From Bacteroidota bacterium (GTDB lineage: Bacteria; Bacteroidota; Bacteroidia; Flavobacteriales; Weeksellaceae): a stretch of 64,000 nucleotides of DNA. Of this stretch, positions 49,236 through 59,111 are shown piece after piece; position 1 is the first letter of the stretch, and each line of letters begins with the position of its first letter. The stretch lies in NCBI GenBank assembly GCA_018902795.1, contig JAHIQD010000021.1:1-64000 (forward strand). The letters are read 5' to 3'. The notes under the pieces were generated by a model. It made no database searches. It had not been told where the DNA came from and worked only from the letters and a program-made list of their open reading frames with translations. Made by a program: the position numbers and the translations under genes.

Positions 49236-52200
49236 ATGCAGTTAAAACCTATAAATGAAACTTTTTTGCCCGATATGTTGAGAAACGAATTCGGGAAAGA
49301 GATATTTAAAAATTTAGATCAGCACCAACATATTTCCGTCAAAGGTTTTGCCGGATCTGCACCGTCGGTTTTTACCGCCGAGCTTTTTCTCACGCATAAA
49401 AAAACAATTCTTTTTCTCTTCGAAGACAAAGAAGAAGCGCTGTATGTCACCGCAGAAATGGAGGATTTGCTGGGGAAAGAAAACGTGCTTTACTTTCCTG
49501 CAACACATTTGGAACCTTACCAAATTGAAAAAACCCAAAATGCAAATCTTGTCCTGAGAACTGAAGTGCTGAATAAATTGAATTCCGCTAAAAAACCGAA
49601 AGTAATCGTTGCCGGATTTGGCGCTTTATCGGAGAAAGTACTCAGAAAAGAAGACTTCAGTGCGATCTCGCATCAGATTAAAGTGGGAGAAAGTTTAGAT
49701 TTCGATTTTACTGAAGAACTTCTGCATCAGTTCAATTTCAATTTAACAGATTTTGTTTCAGAGCCGGGCGAATTTTCGGTTCGTGGCGGAATTGTTGATA
49801 TTTTCTCTTACTCCAACGAAGAACCATACCGGATTACCTTTTTCGGAAATGAAATCGAAAGCATCAAAACCTTCAATATCGAAACCCAGCTCACCAACGG
49901 AAAAGTAAACGAATTTCAGCTGGTTTCTAATATGAATTTCGCGGTTTCCGGAACTAAAGTTTCTCTTTTTGAGCTTTTACCGAAAGGTAGTTTTGTGGTA
50001 TCGAAAAATGCTTTTTTAGGCGTAAAAAGAATTAAAGATTTTTACGAAAAAGCAGAAGAGAAATTTGCTTCTTTAAGTAAAGAAATCAGTCATAGAAAAC
50101 CGGATGAGCTGTTCTTCTCAGAAGGCGGAATGATGGCGGATTATCAGAAGTTTAAAAGTGTTGATTTTACGCTGGAAGAACTGAAAATTTCGGACAGTAC
50201 AACTCTTCAGTTTAACCAGACTCCGCAGCCTTCCTTCCATAAAAATTTCGAGCTTTTAATTGAGGATTTTGAGGAAAAACGGAACGATAAGTTTGACATT
50301 TGGATCTCCTTTTCTACAGAAAAACAGAAGGAAAGACTGGTGGCGATATTCGAAGAACTTGGACGATTTGCTGCTCAGCACGACATTCCGTTTAAATCTT
50401 TCAAATCTGAACTTCATGAGGGTTTTGTAGATTTTGACCACAAAATTTCGGTATATACCGATCATCAGATTTTCGACCGTTACCAAAGATTTAAATCCAA
50501 AAACACTTTTGCGAAATCGGAACAGCTTACCCTGAAAGATTTAATGCAGATGAAAGTGGGCGATTATATCACTCACATTGATCACGGAATCGGAAAATTC
50601 ATGGGTTTGGTGAAAGTGAACAACAACGGGAAAGTTCAGGAATGTTTCAAACTGACTTACAAAAATGGAGATTTGCTGTATGTGAGCATTCATTCACTCC
50701 ATAAAATTTCAAAATATAACGGCCCGGACGGACGGGAAATCGTTTTAAGTAAACTCGGTTCTCCGGCCTGGAAAACCTTAAAGCAAAAAACAAAAGCCAA
50801 AGTAAAGCAGATTGCTTTTGATTTAATCCGGCTTTATGCACAACGGAAAACGGCAAAAGGTTTCGCTTTTTCGCCGGATTCTTACCTTCAGAATGAACTT
50901 GAAGCAAGTTTTATTTATGAAGACACTCCGGATCAGGAAAAAGCGACCGTGGACGTAAAAAAAGACATGGAAAACGATACTGTGATGGATCGTTTGATTT
51001 GTGGTGACGTAGGTTTCGGGAAAACGGAGATTGCCGTAAGAGCAGCATTCAAAGCCGCAACAGACGGAAAACAGGTTGCGATTTTGGTTCCTACAACGAT
51101 TTTGGCATTTCAGCATTTCCGCAGTTTTAAAGAAAGACTGAAAGATTTCCCCGTGAATATTTCTTATATGAACCGGTTCCGAAGTGCAAAACAGAAGGCG
51201 GAAACTTTGGAAGGTCTGGAAAACGGTAAAGTAGATATCGTGATCGGAACGCATCAGCTGGTGGGAAAAAATGTGAAATTTAAAGATTTAGGACTTTTAA
51301 TTATCGATGAAGAACATAAATTCGGAGTTTCGGTAAAAGACAAACTGAAAACTTTAAAAAATAATATCGATACGCTTACTTTAACTGCGACGCCAATTCC
51401 GAGAACTTTGCAGTTTTCTTTGATGGCTGCGAGGGATTTGTCCGTTATTAAAACGCCACCGCCGAACCGTCAGCCGGTTGACACGAGTATTATTGGTTTT
51501 AGTGAAGAAATTATCCGTGATGCAGTTTCATATGAAATCCAGAGAGACGGTCAGGTTTATTTCATCAATAACAGAATTGAAAATCTTAAAGATATTGCAG
51601 GTCTCATCCAAAGGCTGGTTCCGGATGCAAAAGTGATTACAGGCCACGGACAGATGGAAGGAAAACAGCTGGAACGGAATGTACTTGATTTTATGGAAGG
51701 CAAATACGATGTTCTCGTTTCCACAACGATTGTGGAAAGTGGGGTGGATGTTCCGAACGCAAACACGATTTTCATTAATGATGCACAGCGTTTCGGGATG
51801 GCAGATTTGCACCAGATGCGTGGAAGGGTAGGACGTAGCAACAGAAAAGCGTTCTGTTATCTTATTACGCCACCTTTTGATATGATGACTTCTGATGCGA
51901 GAAAAAGGCTCGAAGCGATAGAGCAGTTTTCAGATTTGGGAAGTGGATTTCAGATTGCTATGAAAGATCTGGAAATCCGGGGTGCCGGTGATTTACTCGG
52001 CGGTGAACAGAGCGGTTTCATTAACGAAATGGGTTTTGATACGTACCAGAAAATCATGCAGGAAGCGCTGGAAGAATTGCAGAATGATGATGAATTTGCG
52101 GAACTGTTTGAAAATGAAGAAGACCGTAAAAAACTATTTAAGTCAACAAAAGAAGTTAATATTGATACGGATCTTGAACTGATGCTGCCTGATTTTTATG

Positions 52201-52610
52201 TTCAAAGCATTGAGGAAAGACTTTCACTGTATCAGAAACTGGCGGAAATTCAAAACAAGGAAGATCTGCAGAAATTTGAAAATGAACTGACTGACCGTTT
52301 CGGGAAGCTGCCTCCGGAAGCGAGAAATCTTTTAAAAAGTGTCGAATTAAAATGGATTGCCGCAGAAATCGGTTTCGATAAGATCGTCGTGAAAAACGGA
52401 GTTTTCCTTGGATATTTTCCGCCAAATCCTCAGGATAAATTTTACCAGAGCGAAAAGTTCAGACATATTATTTCCTATTTAAGTCAGAATCCGAAAGAAG
52501 CTACGCTGAAAGAAAAGCATTCTGCCGACGGAAACCAGCTGCTGATGAGAAAGGAAAAAGTGCAGCATGTAGATGAGGTGAATGCGGTTTTGGAAAGGAT
52601 CTTGGGATAA
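49236..52610 (+). CDS. mfd: Transcription-repair coupling factor
   Basis: A 1124-residue translocase that removes stalled RNA polymerase and recruits UvrA. It has the UvrB-like N-terminal part (to about 340), with the FLFEDKEEALYVTAEM region, the RNA-polymerase interaction domain (about 430-530: GDYITHIDHGIGKFMGL), the helicase core with Walker A GDVGFGKTE (about 590), DEEHKFGV (about 692), TLTATPIPRTLQFS and QMRGRVGRSNRKAFCYL, and the C-terminal UvrA-binding part. Full length, apparently functional. Confidence 0.98.
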   Translation: MQLKPINETFLPDMLRNEFGKEIFKNLDQHQHISVKGFAGSAPSVFTAELFLTHKKTILFLFEDKEEALYVTAEMEDLLGKENVLYFPATHLEPYQIEKTQNANLVLRTEVLNKLNSAKKPKVIVAGFGALSEKVLRKEDFSAISHQIKVGESLDFDFTEELLHQFNFNLTDFVSEPGEFSVRGGIVDIFSYSNEEPYRITFFGNEIESIKTFNIETQLTNGKVNEFQLVSNMNFAVSGTKVSLFELLPKGSFVVSKNAFLGVKRIKDFYEKAEEKFASLSKEISHRKPDELFFSEGGMMADYQKFKSVDFTLEELKISDSTTLQFNQTPQPSFHKNFELLIEDFEEKRNDKFDIWISFSTEKQKERLVAIFEELGRFAAQHDIPFKSFKSELHEGFVDFDHKISVYTDHQIFDRYQRFKSKNTFAKSEQLTLKDLMQMKVGDYITHIDHGIGKFMGLVKVNNNGKVQECFKLTYKNGDLLYVSIHSLHKISKYNGPDGREIVLSKLGSPAWKTLKQKTKAKVKQIAFDLIRLYAQRKTAKGFAFSPDSYLQNELEASFIYEDTPDQEKATVDVKKDMENDTVMDRLICGDVGFGKTEIAVRAAFKAATDGKQVAILVPTTILAFQHFRSFKERLKDFPVNISYMNRFRSAKQKAETLEGLENGKVDIVIGTHQLVGKNVKFKDLGLLIIDEEHKFGVSVKDKLKTLKNNIDTLTLTATPIPRTLQFSLMAARDLSVIKTPPPNRQPVDTSIIGFSEEIIRDAVSYEIQRDGQVYFINNRIENLKDIAGLIQRLVPDAKVITGHGQMEGKQLERNVLDFMEGKYDVLVSTTIVESGVDVPNANTIFINDAQRFGMADLHQMRGRVGRSNRKAFCYLITPPFDMMTSDARKRLEAIEQFSDLGSGFQIAMKDLEIRGAGDLLGGEQSGFINEMGFDTYQKIMQEALEELQNDDEFAELFENEEDRKKLFKSTKEVNIDTDLELMLPDFYVQSIEERLSLYQKLAEIQNKEDLQKFENELTDRFGKLPPEARNLLKSVELKWIAAEIGFDKIVVKNGVFLGYFPPNPQDKFYQSEKFRHIISYLSQNPKEATLKEKHSADGNQLLMRKEKVQHVDEVNAVLERILG

Positions 52611-52642
52611 AAAACTTTATATGCACATTTCAAAAAAAAGTT

Positions 52643-52650
52643 TACTTTTG
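52643..52650 (+). promoter_or_regulatory. -7 box of the Gly/Ser-linker lipoprotein gene
   Basis: TACTTTTG lies 19 bases before the ATG at 52669. Confidence 0.5.
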
Positions 52651-52668
52651 TTAAAATTAAATATATAG

Positions 52669-53583
52669 ATGAAAAAAGTCTTACACATTTTCTCTTTCCT
52701 TTTCAGTTTGGTTGTTTTATTTTCCTGCGAACCAAGCCGGGCGGAAAACGGAGATTTCCTTAACGGTGTTGACGGTACAGGATCCGGTTCAGGGTCGGGA
52801 TCAGGAACTGGTGGCGGTGGCGGAACATCAGGGGTGGTAAAGCAACTGAAATCGGTTACTGCAAAAGATGATACCGGCGAAACCATTACCTATAATTATA
52901 CTTACACTTCCGGGAAACTGATCAGTGTGAAAGCAAGCGATAACTCTGTGAAGTATGATTTGTCTTACGATGGCAGCAGCATAAACAAAATAACCATAGT
53001 ACAAAATGAGGGCACTACTGTTACCACAACCAATTTTACATTGACTTACAGTAACGGTAAATTTGTTGAAGCAAAAGGTACCGGGACCGAGAGTACCGGA
53101 AGCTCTTTTAAGAATACCATTACAGCCACTTATACCGACAATAAAATTTCAAAAATCTTATCCAAGATGGTGGGAATTGATTCCGCCGATCCTAATGTCA
53201 GCTATGATATGTTTACCCTGCAGAGTGATATTACTTACGTCGGAAACAATATTGCAAGCTGGAAATTCAGTACTGCTTTTCCTCCGATGCCACCAATTAC
53301 AATGCCTCCAATTATAATAACATCAGCGTTCAGCGATTATGACTCGAAGGTTAATCCGTTCAACACTTTGCCGGAAGCTTACAATATTGTCAGTTCGCTT
53401 TACGGACTGGAAAGTACTGCGGTAACAGGTTTTTCTGCTAATAACTACAAAAAGATTACAGTTTCATCGGGAACTGATACCCAATCGGCAACTTATACCT
53501 ATACATATGATGCCGACGGCTATCCTGTAAAGGCTGTGGCGTCCGGTAATCTTGGAACTTTATCATTCGAATACATCAAATAA
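52669..53583 (+). CDS. Lipoprotein with Gly/Ser linker and YD-like strands
   Basis: A 304-residue lipoprotein (lipobox LFSC, Cys20). A Gly/Ser-rich linker of ~25 residues follows (GTGSGSGSGTGGGGG), then a beta domain with repeating strands of the kind TYNYTYTSGKLISVKASDNS, YDLSYDGSSINKITI, FTLTYSNGKFVEA and a C-terminal ATYTYTYDADGYPVKA. The pattern Y-x-Y-D/N-x-x-G-x-x resembles YD-type or DUF4595-like repeats of Bacteroidetes lipoproteins. Function unknown. Its stop is 10 bases before the pth start. Confidence 0.7.
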   Translation: MKKVLHIFSFLFSLVVLFSCEPSRAENGDFLNGVDGTGSGSGSGSGTGGGGGTSGVVKQLKSVTAKDDTGETITYNYTYTSGKLISVKASDNSVKYDLSYDGSSINKITIVQNEGTTVTTTNFTLTYSNGKFVEAKGTGTESTGSSFKNTITATYTDNKISKILSKMVGIDSADPNVSYDMFTLQSDITYVGNNIASWKFSTAFPPMPPITMPPIIITSAFSDYDSKVNPFNTLPEAYNIVSSLYGLESTAVTGFSANNYKKITVSSGTDTQSATYTYTYDADGYPVKAVASGNLGTLSFEYIK

Positions 53584-53593
53584 TTTTTTTTTC

Positions 53594-54157
53594 ATGAAAT
53601 ACCTTATCGTCGGTCTCGGCAACAAAGGAGATGAATATACTGAAACCCGGCATAACGTCGGGTTTAAAGTTGCGGAAAAAATCGCAGAAACCATTGAAGC
53701 ACCTTTTAAATCTTCCAACTTCGGTCTTTTGGCGGAAGGGAAATATAAGGGCAGAAAAGTATTTATTCTTAAACCAGATACCTACATGAATCTTTCGGGA
53801 AATGCGGTGAAATTCTGGCTTCAGAAAGAAAATATTCCTTTGGAGAATTTAATGATTATTACTGATGATTTAGCACTTCCTTTCGGTACTTTAAGAATGA
53901 AAATGAAAGGTTCGGATGCCGGTCACAATGGCTTGAAAAGCATTCAGGAACAGTTACAAACTCAGAACTATCCGCGTTTGAGATTTGGAATTTCCGCTGA
54001 ATTTTCTGAAGGAAAACAGGTTGATTACGTTCTAGGAAAATGGGAAGGCGGAGAAAAAGAAAAACTTCCCGAAAGAATCGAGAAGTTTTCTAAAGCATGT
54101 CTGTCGTTTGTTTTTGCTGGAATTCAAAACACGATGACGGCTTTTAACGGAAAATAA
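53594..54157 (+). CDS. pth: Peptidyl-tRNA hydrolase
   Basis: A 187-residue enzyme that frees tRNA from abortive peptidyl-tRNA. MKYLIVGLGNKGDEYTETRH at the start holds the catalytic His20. KPDTYMNLSGNAV, ITDDLALPFGTLRMKMKG and GSDAGHNGLKSIQ are family motifs with the substrate-binding Asn and Asp. I chose the ATG at 53594; the frame open to 53552 lies inside the preceding lipoprotein gene. Length is normal. Confidence 0.97.
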   Translation: MKYLIVGLGNKGDEYTETRHNVGFKVAEKIAETIEAPFKSSNFGLLAEGKYKGRKVFILKPDTYMNLSGNAVKFWLQKENIPLENLMIITDDLALPFGTLRMKMKGSDAGHNGLKSIQEQLQTQNYPRLRFGISAEFSEGKQVDYVLGKWEGGEKEKLPERIEKFSKACLSFVFAGIQNTMTAFNGK

Positions 54158-54171
54158 ATTCTTTCGAGTTG

Positions 54172-55578
54172 TTAAAAAGCCTGTCCAATTCCAATATAAA
54201 ATAATTGATCTTCTTTTGAAATTCCATAATCAAAAGAAATAATTGTGGATTGATTCCAGGCGACTCTCGCGCCAGCTCCATAAGAAGTTTTTATTTTTGT
54301 AAAGTTCAAATCCTGCCATTGATCCCGAACAGTTCCCGCATCAAAGAAAGGCGCAATTGCAAGTGCAAAATGCTGCTTTTTCACTGATAATTCTGCGATT
54401 CTTGTCCTCAATTCAAAATTAGCAAATGCCATCGATCTTGCCAAAAACCGGTTGGCTCGATATCCACGAAGCGAATGTTTTCCGCCTAATGCATTGATGC
54501 TTCCATCCGGACTCCACTGATCCTGAAACTCAAAAAACGGCGCATTGTCGCCAAAAATATTTCCGGCACCCAATCTTGCTGCAAATACAGTTCTCTTTCC
54601 TACTGGTATTTTTTGAAAATATTTTGCCTGCACAAATAATTTGTTAAAAGTAAATTGAGAACCAATTATTGGACTCGAAAATTCATTGGCAATTTCGAAG
54701 TAAAGACCTTTTGTAGGATCAGGTTCAAAATCGCGGGTGTCATAAATTAATGCATTTTGAATAATGGAAATCCAACCACCTTCTAAACCAGAAATAATAC
54801 CCTGTTCATAATCCCGGCGCAAAAGCGAAGTTCCGTTGGGCGCGCTTATTTCCTGCCCAGTTTCTGGAACAATCGCCTCGGTTTCGGTTCCTTCGAAGGT
54901 ATCATAACTTAAATGCTGAATTTCGTAACCTCCCATTAAACGCCAATTTCCGGTTTTTCCCAATGCATAATCAGCTTTCAAATTAAGCATAAATTCAGTT
55001 TCACGAAACCGATTTGAGAGTGCGTCGGTCACGAATTCTGCTTCTCCAGCACCACCTGCACGCAAAGTTTTTCTGGCTTTATCGAAATCTTTGTATTTGG
55101 TAAAAGTTTCTCCGCCATTTGATGTTGAAGGCAGTCTTAATTCGCCCAAAGTTTTTTCCGTAGATCCGAAGTAGAGATTTGCAGGGTTTTGTTGCGCCTT
55201 GAAATCTACTTTGAATCTCCATCTTGTGCCTTTGTAATACGGAACATCAAGAGACAAAATAAGTTCTCGCGCATTTGAAGTATAATAAGCGGCATTTGTT
55301 TTTAGCTTCATCAAGTATGGAGTATAAGCAAAAAATGGATTTTCGCGAGTGCCGTTCCAATAAATGTTTGTTCTTGCCCCAAAACCGAATCCTGTTACCG
55401 GATCTGAAGAGAAATCTGGGATTCCGGTGACGAAAGTTCCTTCCTTTTTCTTTTCCAAATCGGCATCAGCTATTTTTTTCGATTGTATAAAAGACAGTGA
55501 ATCGGATACCTGTGCTGATATACTTATTGTGATGACTAATATAAAAGGCAATATTTTAAATCTCATTTTATTTTTCAT
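54172..55578 (-). CDS. BamA/TamA-family (Omp85) outer-membrane barrel protein
   Basis: A 468-residue protein with a signal peptide (ITISISAQ). The C-terminal ~380 residues form a barrel of the Omp85 surface-antigen type, with the VRGF/Y-like motif SLRGYRANRF on strand 13-like loop 6 and a C-terminal YGISKEDQLFYIGIGQAF with terminal Phe. There is no room for POTRA domains: only about 35 residues lie between the signal and IPDFSSDPVTGFGFG. It is therefore a short barrel, like the patatin-linked or orphan Omp85 proteins. The role, perhaps protein or lipid insertion or transport, is unknown. Confidence 0.82.
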   Translation of the reverse strand: MKNKMRFKILPFILVITISISAQVSDSLSFIQSKKIADADLEKKKEGTFVTGIPDFSSDPVTGFGFGARTNIYWNGTRENPFFAYTPYLMKLKTNAAYYTSNARELILSLDVPYYKGTRWRFKVDFKAQQNPANLYFGSTEKTLGELRLPSTSNGGETFTKYKDFDKARKTLRAGGAGEAEFVTDALSNRFRETEFMLNLKADYALGKTGNWRLMGGYEIQHLSYDTFEGTETEAIVPETGQEISAPNGTSLLRRDYEQGIISGLEGGWISIIQNALIYDTRDFEPDPTKGLYFEIANEFSSPIIGSQFTFNKLFVQAKYFQKIPVGKRTVFAARLGAGNIFGDNAPFFEFQDQWSPDGSINALGGKHSLRGYRANRFLARSMAFANFELRTRIAELSVKKQHFALAIAPFFDAGTVRDQWQDLNFTKIKTSYGAGARVAWNQSTIISFDYGISKEDQLFYIGIGQAF

Positions 55579-55585
55579 AAATTTA

Positions 55586-56221
55586 TTATAACCATTTTAC
55601 AGCGCCGGTTTCAACACAATAATTGGCGCCCACAATTTTTATTTTTCCTTCTTGTTCCAGGCGGCTGAGTGTAGAACTCTGTTCCCGGATATCCTCGATG
55701 GTTTTCATGATATTGCAAACGTTCAGCCTTTCCAAAAGATCACTGTTTGAAGAAGAACGTTCTTCTCCCTCTGTAATTAGACCGTCAATACAGCCCTGAA
55801 AATGCCCTACCAGGTGGTTCAGGTTCTCCATGCCCATTCCTTCAATGTTTTTCGCATCCAGACCGCCTTTCAGCGCGCCACATTTTGTGTGACCCAAAAC
55901 AACAACCAGTTTGGAGCCCGCAACATTACAGCCAAATTCCATGGAACCAAGAATATCTTTATTCACAAAGTTTCCGGCAATCCGTATGCTGAAAATGTCG
56001 CCCAGACCCTGGTCAAAAATAAGTTCGGCAGAGGTTCGGCTGTCGATACAGCTTAACACGACAGCGAATGGCCACTGTCCGGCTCGGGTATCGTTAACCT
56101 GCTCCAAAAGATTACGGTTCATTTTAAGGTTCTGTACAAATCTCTGGTTTCCTTCCTGTAAAAAAGTAAGGGCTTTATCTGGGGTGGTTGTCGTCTGTGT
56201 TTCTAAAGTATGTGCTTTCAT
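55586..56221 (-). CDS. Beta-class carbonic anhydrase
   Basis: A 211-residue zinc enzyme that interconverts CO2 and bicarbonate. The zinc ligands are Cys in VVLSCIDSRTSAE, then His and Cys in LGHTKCGALKGG; the Asp-Arg dyad lies in CIDSR. It lies 39 bases behind the SulP transporter gene in the same direction. There is no signal peptide, so it acts in the cytoplasm. A second carbonic anhydrase lies at 58296-58976. Confidence 0.93.
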   Translation of the reverse strand: MKAHTLETQTTTTPDKALTFLQEGNQRFVQNLKMNRNLLEQVNDTRAGQWPFAVVLSCIDSRTSAELIFDQGLGDIFSIRIAGNFVNKDILGSMEFGCNVAGSKLVVVLGHTKCGALKGGLDAKNIEGMGMENLNHLVGHFQGCIDGLITEGEERSSSNSDLLERLNVCNIMKTIEDIREQSSTLSRLEQEGKIKIVGANYCVETGAVKWL

Positions 56222-56260
56222 TAATTTCTATATTTTATAATTGATGTTGTTTTTAAGTTT

Positions 56261-57856
56261 TTACATTGCTCTTCTGTGGGCGATAATTACGTGGGAATCC
56301 TGATCGTCCGCATATTCCTGATAAGAGGTTTTGAAACCGATCAGTCTTACTTCGATATCTTCTTCCTTGGCCCGGATATTTGCAAAATCCTGAATCATTT
56401 CCAGGATATCGGTGGCGATATAGGAAGTGGAGCGCGCGTCAATACAAACCTGCGAATTAGGCTGGATGTTTTTCAGCGTTTTCTTAATAGCTGCTTTGTT
56501 CAGGAATGAAACTTCTTCCGCCAGTTTTATATTGATTTCATCAGCGTCATCCAATTCTTCACGGCTCAGATAATACGCTCTTTTCATATTTCCCTGAAGG
56601 ATATAAAAAACAGAAATCAATAATCCAATTCCAACACCTTTCAGCAAATCGAGAAAAACCACCGCAATAATGGTTGCGATAAAAGGAACGAACTGATATT
56701 TCCCTTTATGCCAGAAATGCAATACTGTTGAAGGTTTTGCGAGTTTATATCCCACCAGAATTAAAACTGCCGCCAAAGTAGCGAGTGGAATTAAATTCAG
56801 AATAAACGGAATGGAAAGGACACAGATTAGCAAAAGTGCGCCGTGAATCATCGCCGAAAGTTTTGAAGTTGCGCCTGCGTTTGCATTCGCGGAACTTCTC
56901 ACCACAACCGAAGTCATTGGCAATCCACCGATTGCTGAACTTAATAAATTTCCAATTCCCTGCGCGCGAAGTTCAAGATTGGTGTCTGTGATTCTTCGAT
57001 GTGAATCTAACCTGTCGGAAGCTTCGATGCAGAGGAGTGTTTCGATGGATGCTACAATTGCGATTGTGGCACCAACGATCCAGACTTTAGGATTTAAAAA
57101 TCCCTGAGCATCAGGAAAAACAATCAGATTTTTGAAGTCGTCCACATTCTGAGGGACAGGAAGCGAAACCAAATGCTCGGAACCGATTGCCAGTGAACTT
57201 CCCGAAATTTTAAATATATAATTGAGTAAAATTCCCGCAGCAACTGCAACCAATGCGCCCGGAATCATTTTCAGTTTTTTGAGCGCAGGAAATTTGTCCC
57301 ATGCTAAAAGGATAGTGATGGATACCATCGTTACAATAATTGCTCCCGGATGAATTCCTGCAGCTAATTCGGAAAAATAATCAGGATTGAAACCGTTTGC
57401 GAAAAGGCTTTCATTCCCTTCAAAATCTTTATCAAATCCTAATGCATGAGGAATTTGAGTTAAGATAATAATGATTCCGATACCGGCTAACATTCCTTCG
57501 ATAACGTTGTTCGGGAAATAATTTGAAATACTTCCGGCTCTCACGAATCCTAATATTAGCTGAATAAGTCCCGCGATAATTCCGGCACAGAGAAATAATT
57601 CAAACGCGCCCAAATCGGTTATTGCAGTAAGGACAATTGCGGTAAGACCTGCAGCGGGTCCGGTAACGGAAATGTTGGAATTACTTAAAAATCCTACAAC
57701 TAAACCCCCGATAATACCTGCGATAATACCGGAAAGTGGCGGTGCGCCGGATGCGAGCGCAATTCCTAAACATAAAGGAAGTGCTACTAAAAAGACGACG
57801 AGTCCTGAAGGGAAATTTTCTTTAATCCCTCCAAAGATTAATGTTGCTTTTTTCAT
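56261..57856 (-). CDS. SulP-family anion (likely bicarbonate) transporter
   Basis: A 531-residue transporter of SLC26/SulP type. Twelve to fourteen helices cover residues 15-420: FPSGLVVFLVALPLCLGIALASGAPP is split by the typical half-helix, then SVTGPAAGLTAI and NANAGATSKLSAMIHG. A C-terminal STAS-like domain begins about 440 (AEEVSFLNKAAIKKTL, QVCIDARSTSYIATDILE). The flanking carbonic anhydrases support bicarbonate as substrate, as for BicA. It is co-directional with the anhydrase at 55586. Confidence 0.9.
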   Translation of the reverse strand: MKKATLIFGGIKENFPSGLVVFLVALPLCLGIALASGAPPLSGIIAGIIGGLVVGFLSNSNISVTGPAAGLTAIVLTAITDLGAFELFLCAGIIAGLIQLILGFVRAGSISNYFPNNVIEGMLAGIGIIIILTQIPHALGFDKDFEGNESLFANGFNPDYFSELAAGIHPGAIIVTMVSITILLAWDKFPALKKLKMIPGALVAVAAGILLNYIFKISGSSLAIGSEHLVSLPVPQNVDDFKNLIVFPDAQGFLNPKVWIVGATIAIVASIETLLCIEASDRLDSHRRITDTNLELRAQGIGNLLSSAIGGLPMTSVVVRSSANANAGATSKLSAMIHGALLLICVLSIPFILNLIPLATLAAVLILVGYKLAKPSTVLHFWHKGKYQFVPFIATIIAVVFLDLLKGVGIGLLISVFYILQGNMKRAYYLSREELDDADEINIKLAEEVSFLNKAAIKKTLKNIQPNSQVCIDARSTSYIATDILEMIQDFANIRAKEEDIEVRLIGFKTSYQEYADDQDSHVIIAHRRAM

Positions 57857-57995
57857 TTTTGAAAAAGTATTTGCATTGTAATTCGCTGAATGTCAAATGT
57901 CCAGCTGAATACAATTGATGAAATTTAATTTTAAATCAAGATAGTAGTGCCCAATTTCTTGTGGAAAATGAGGACTGAATAATTCAGATGAAAAA

Positions 57996-58289
57996 TTAAG
58001 CTTCGGGAGGAGGGGAAAATATGGTAAGGAATGGAGAAAGATGCACAGAGTCATCAGTCAGAACGAAAGATCTACCGAGTAAATCATTCTCAAAAAATTT
58101 CAGAAAATCATGAACATTAAGTGTCGCAGGGATAGTTTTCTCATTAATCACTAACGGTGAATGTTGAGTTTCTTCTTCTGAGATTACCACATTGGAGGTC
58201 GGGAAATCCCAATTGAAAACCGTGGCTAAACTAGGTAAAGCCATGAAATTCAAAAAAACCGTTAATGTAATAATACTCCAGAATTTCAT
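57996..58289 (-). CDS. Small exported protein between SulP and carbonic anhydrase genes
   Basis: A 97-residue protein with a signal peptide (MKFWSIITLTVFLNFMALPS, split near LATVFNWDF). The mature part has no known domain. It contains EEETQHSPLVINEKTIP and a C-terminal tail HLSPFLTIFSPPPEA that looks conserved in form. It lies 6 bases behind the carbonic anhydrase gene at 58296-58976 in the same direction and may belong to the bicarbonate group. I do not recognise it. Confidence 0.55.
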   Translation of the reverse strand: MKFWSIITLTVFLNFMALPSLATVFNWDFPTSNVVISEEETQHSPLVINEKTIPATLNVHDFLKFFENDLLGRSFVLTDDSVHLSPFLTIFSPPPEA

Positions 58290-58295
58290 AAATGT

Positions 58296-58976
58296 TTAGA
58301 TGAGGTTTTTGTTGTTTTGTCTGCTCATCACCCAATTTGAATCGGTCAGATTATAAATTTTCTGGATATCTTTTAAGATGCTCTCGAAATCAATTTCCTG
58401 ATCAATAATTTTTCCCGTTTTCAAATCGAAAACCCAGCCGTGAACAATAGGATACTCATCAACTAAGTATTGCTCCTGTACCACTGCCATTTTAATTACG
58501 TTAATACACTGCTCCTGAACATTCAGTTCCACAAGCCTGTCATAACGTTTCTGTTCATCGTCGATCGCATCCAACTCTGCCTGATGCAGCCTGTAAACAT
58601 CGCGAATCGTCCGTAACCACGGATTTAAAAGGCCCATGTCTTCAGGAGTCATCGCTGCTTTTACCCCACCGCAACCATAATGTCCGCAAACAATGATGTG
58701 TTTTACTTTCAAATGTTCCACAGCGTACTGAATGACGGCTGTTGAGCTCATGTCCAAAGTATTCACAACATTGGCAACATTTCTGGTGACAAAAACTTCA
58801 CCGGGTTTCATTCCCATCATTTCCTCGGCCGATACGCGGCTGTCTGAACATCCAATGTAAAGGTATTCGGGAGTTTGGGAGGCGGACAACGTTTTAAAGA
58901 AATCCTTGTCTTCAGCAAGTTTAGATTCGACCCATTTTCTGTTGTTTTCGAAAATAACTTCATACGATTTTTTCAT
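58296..58976 (-). CDS. Beta-class carbonic anhydrase
   Basis: A 226-residue carbonic anhydrase with the zinc ligands in YIGCSDSRVSAEEMMG (Cys) and CGHYGCGGVKAA (His and Cys), and the Asp-Arg dyad in SDSR. EVFVTRNVANVV and VHGWVFDLKTG are typical of the plant-like/E. coli Can subclass. It is distinct from the anhydrase at 55586, which is of a different length and motif. A box TAGTTTTG lies about 80 bases before its start. Confidence 0.93.
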   Translation of the reverse strand: MKKSYEVIFENNRKWVESKLAEDKDFFKTLSASQTPEYLYIGCSDSRVSAEEMMGMKPGEVFVTRNVANVVNTLDMSSTAVIQYAVEHLKVKHIIVCGHYGCGGVKAAMTPEDMGLLNPWLRTIRDVYRLHQAELDAIDDEQKRYDRLVELNVQEQCINVIKMAVVQEQYLVDEYPIVHGWVFDLKTGKIIDQEIDFESILKDIQKIYNLTDSNWVMSRQNNKNLI

Positions 58977-59057
58977 AATGATAAATATTTACCGGTTTAT
59001 ATTATACTTTTTCGTGTCAATTATTTTCAAAATTATTAGATGAAATCAATGAAGTTG

Positions 59058-59065
59058 CAAAACTA
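59058..59065 (-). promoter_or_regulatory. Possible -7 box of the carbonic anhydrase group
   Basis: The minus strand reads TAGTTTTGC, 81 bases before the carbonic anhydrase ATG. Confidence 0.35.
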
Positions 59066-59111
59066 AAGTTTTTAGAATAAAATAAAACAAGGTTTAACAT
59101 ATTTTAATACA

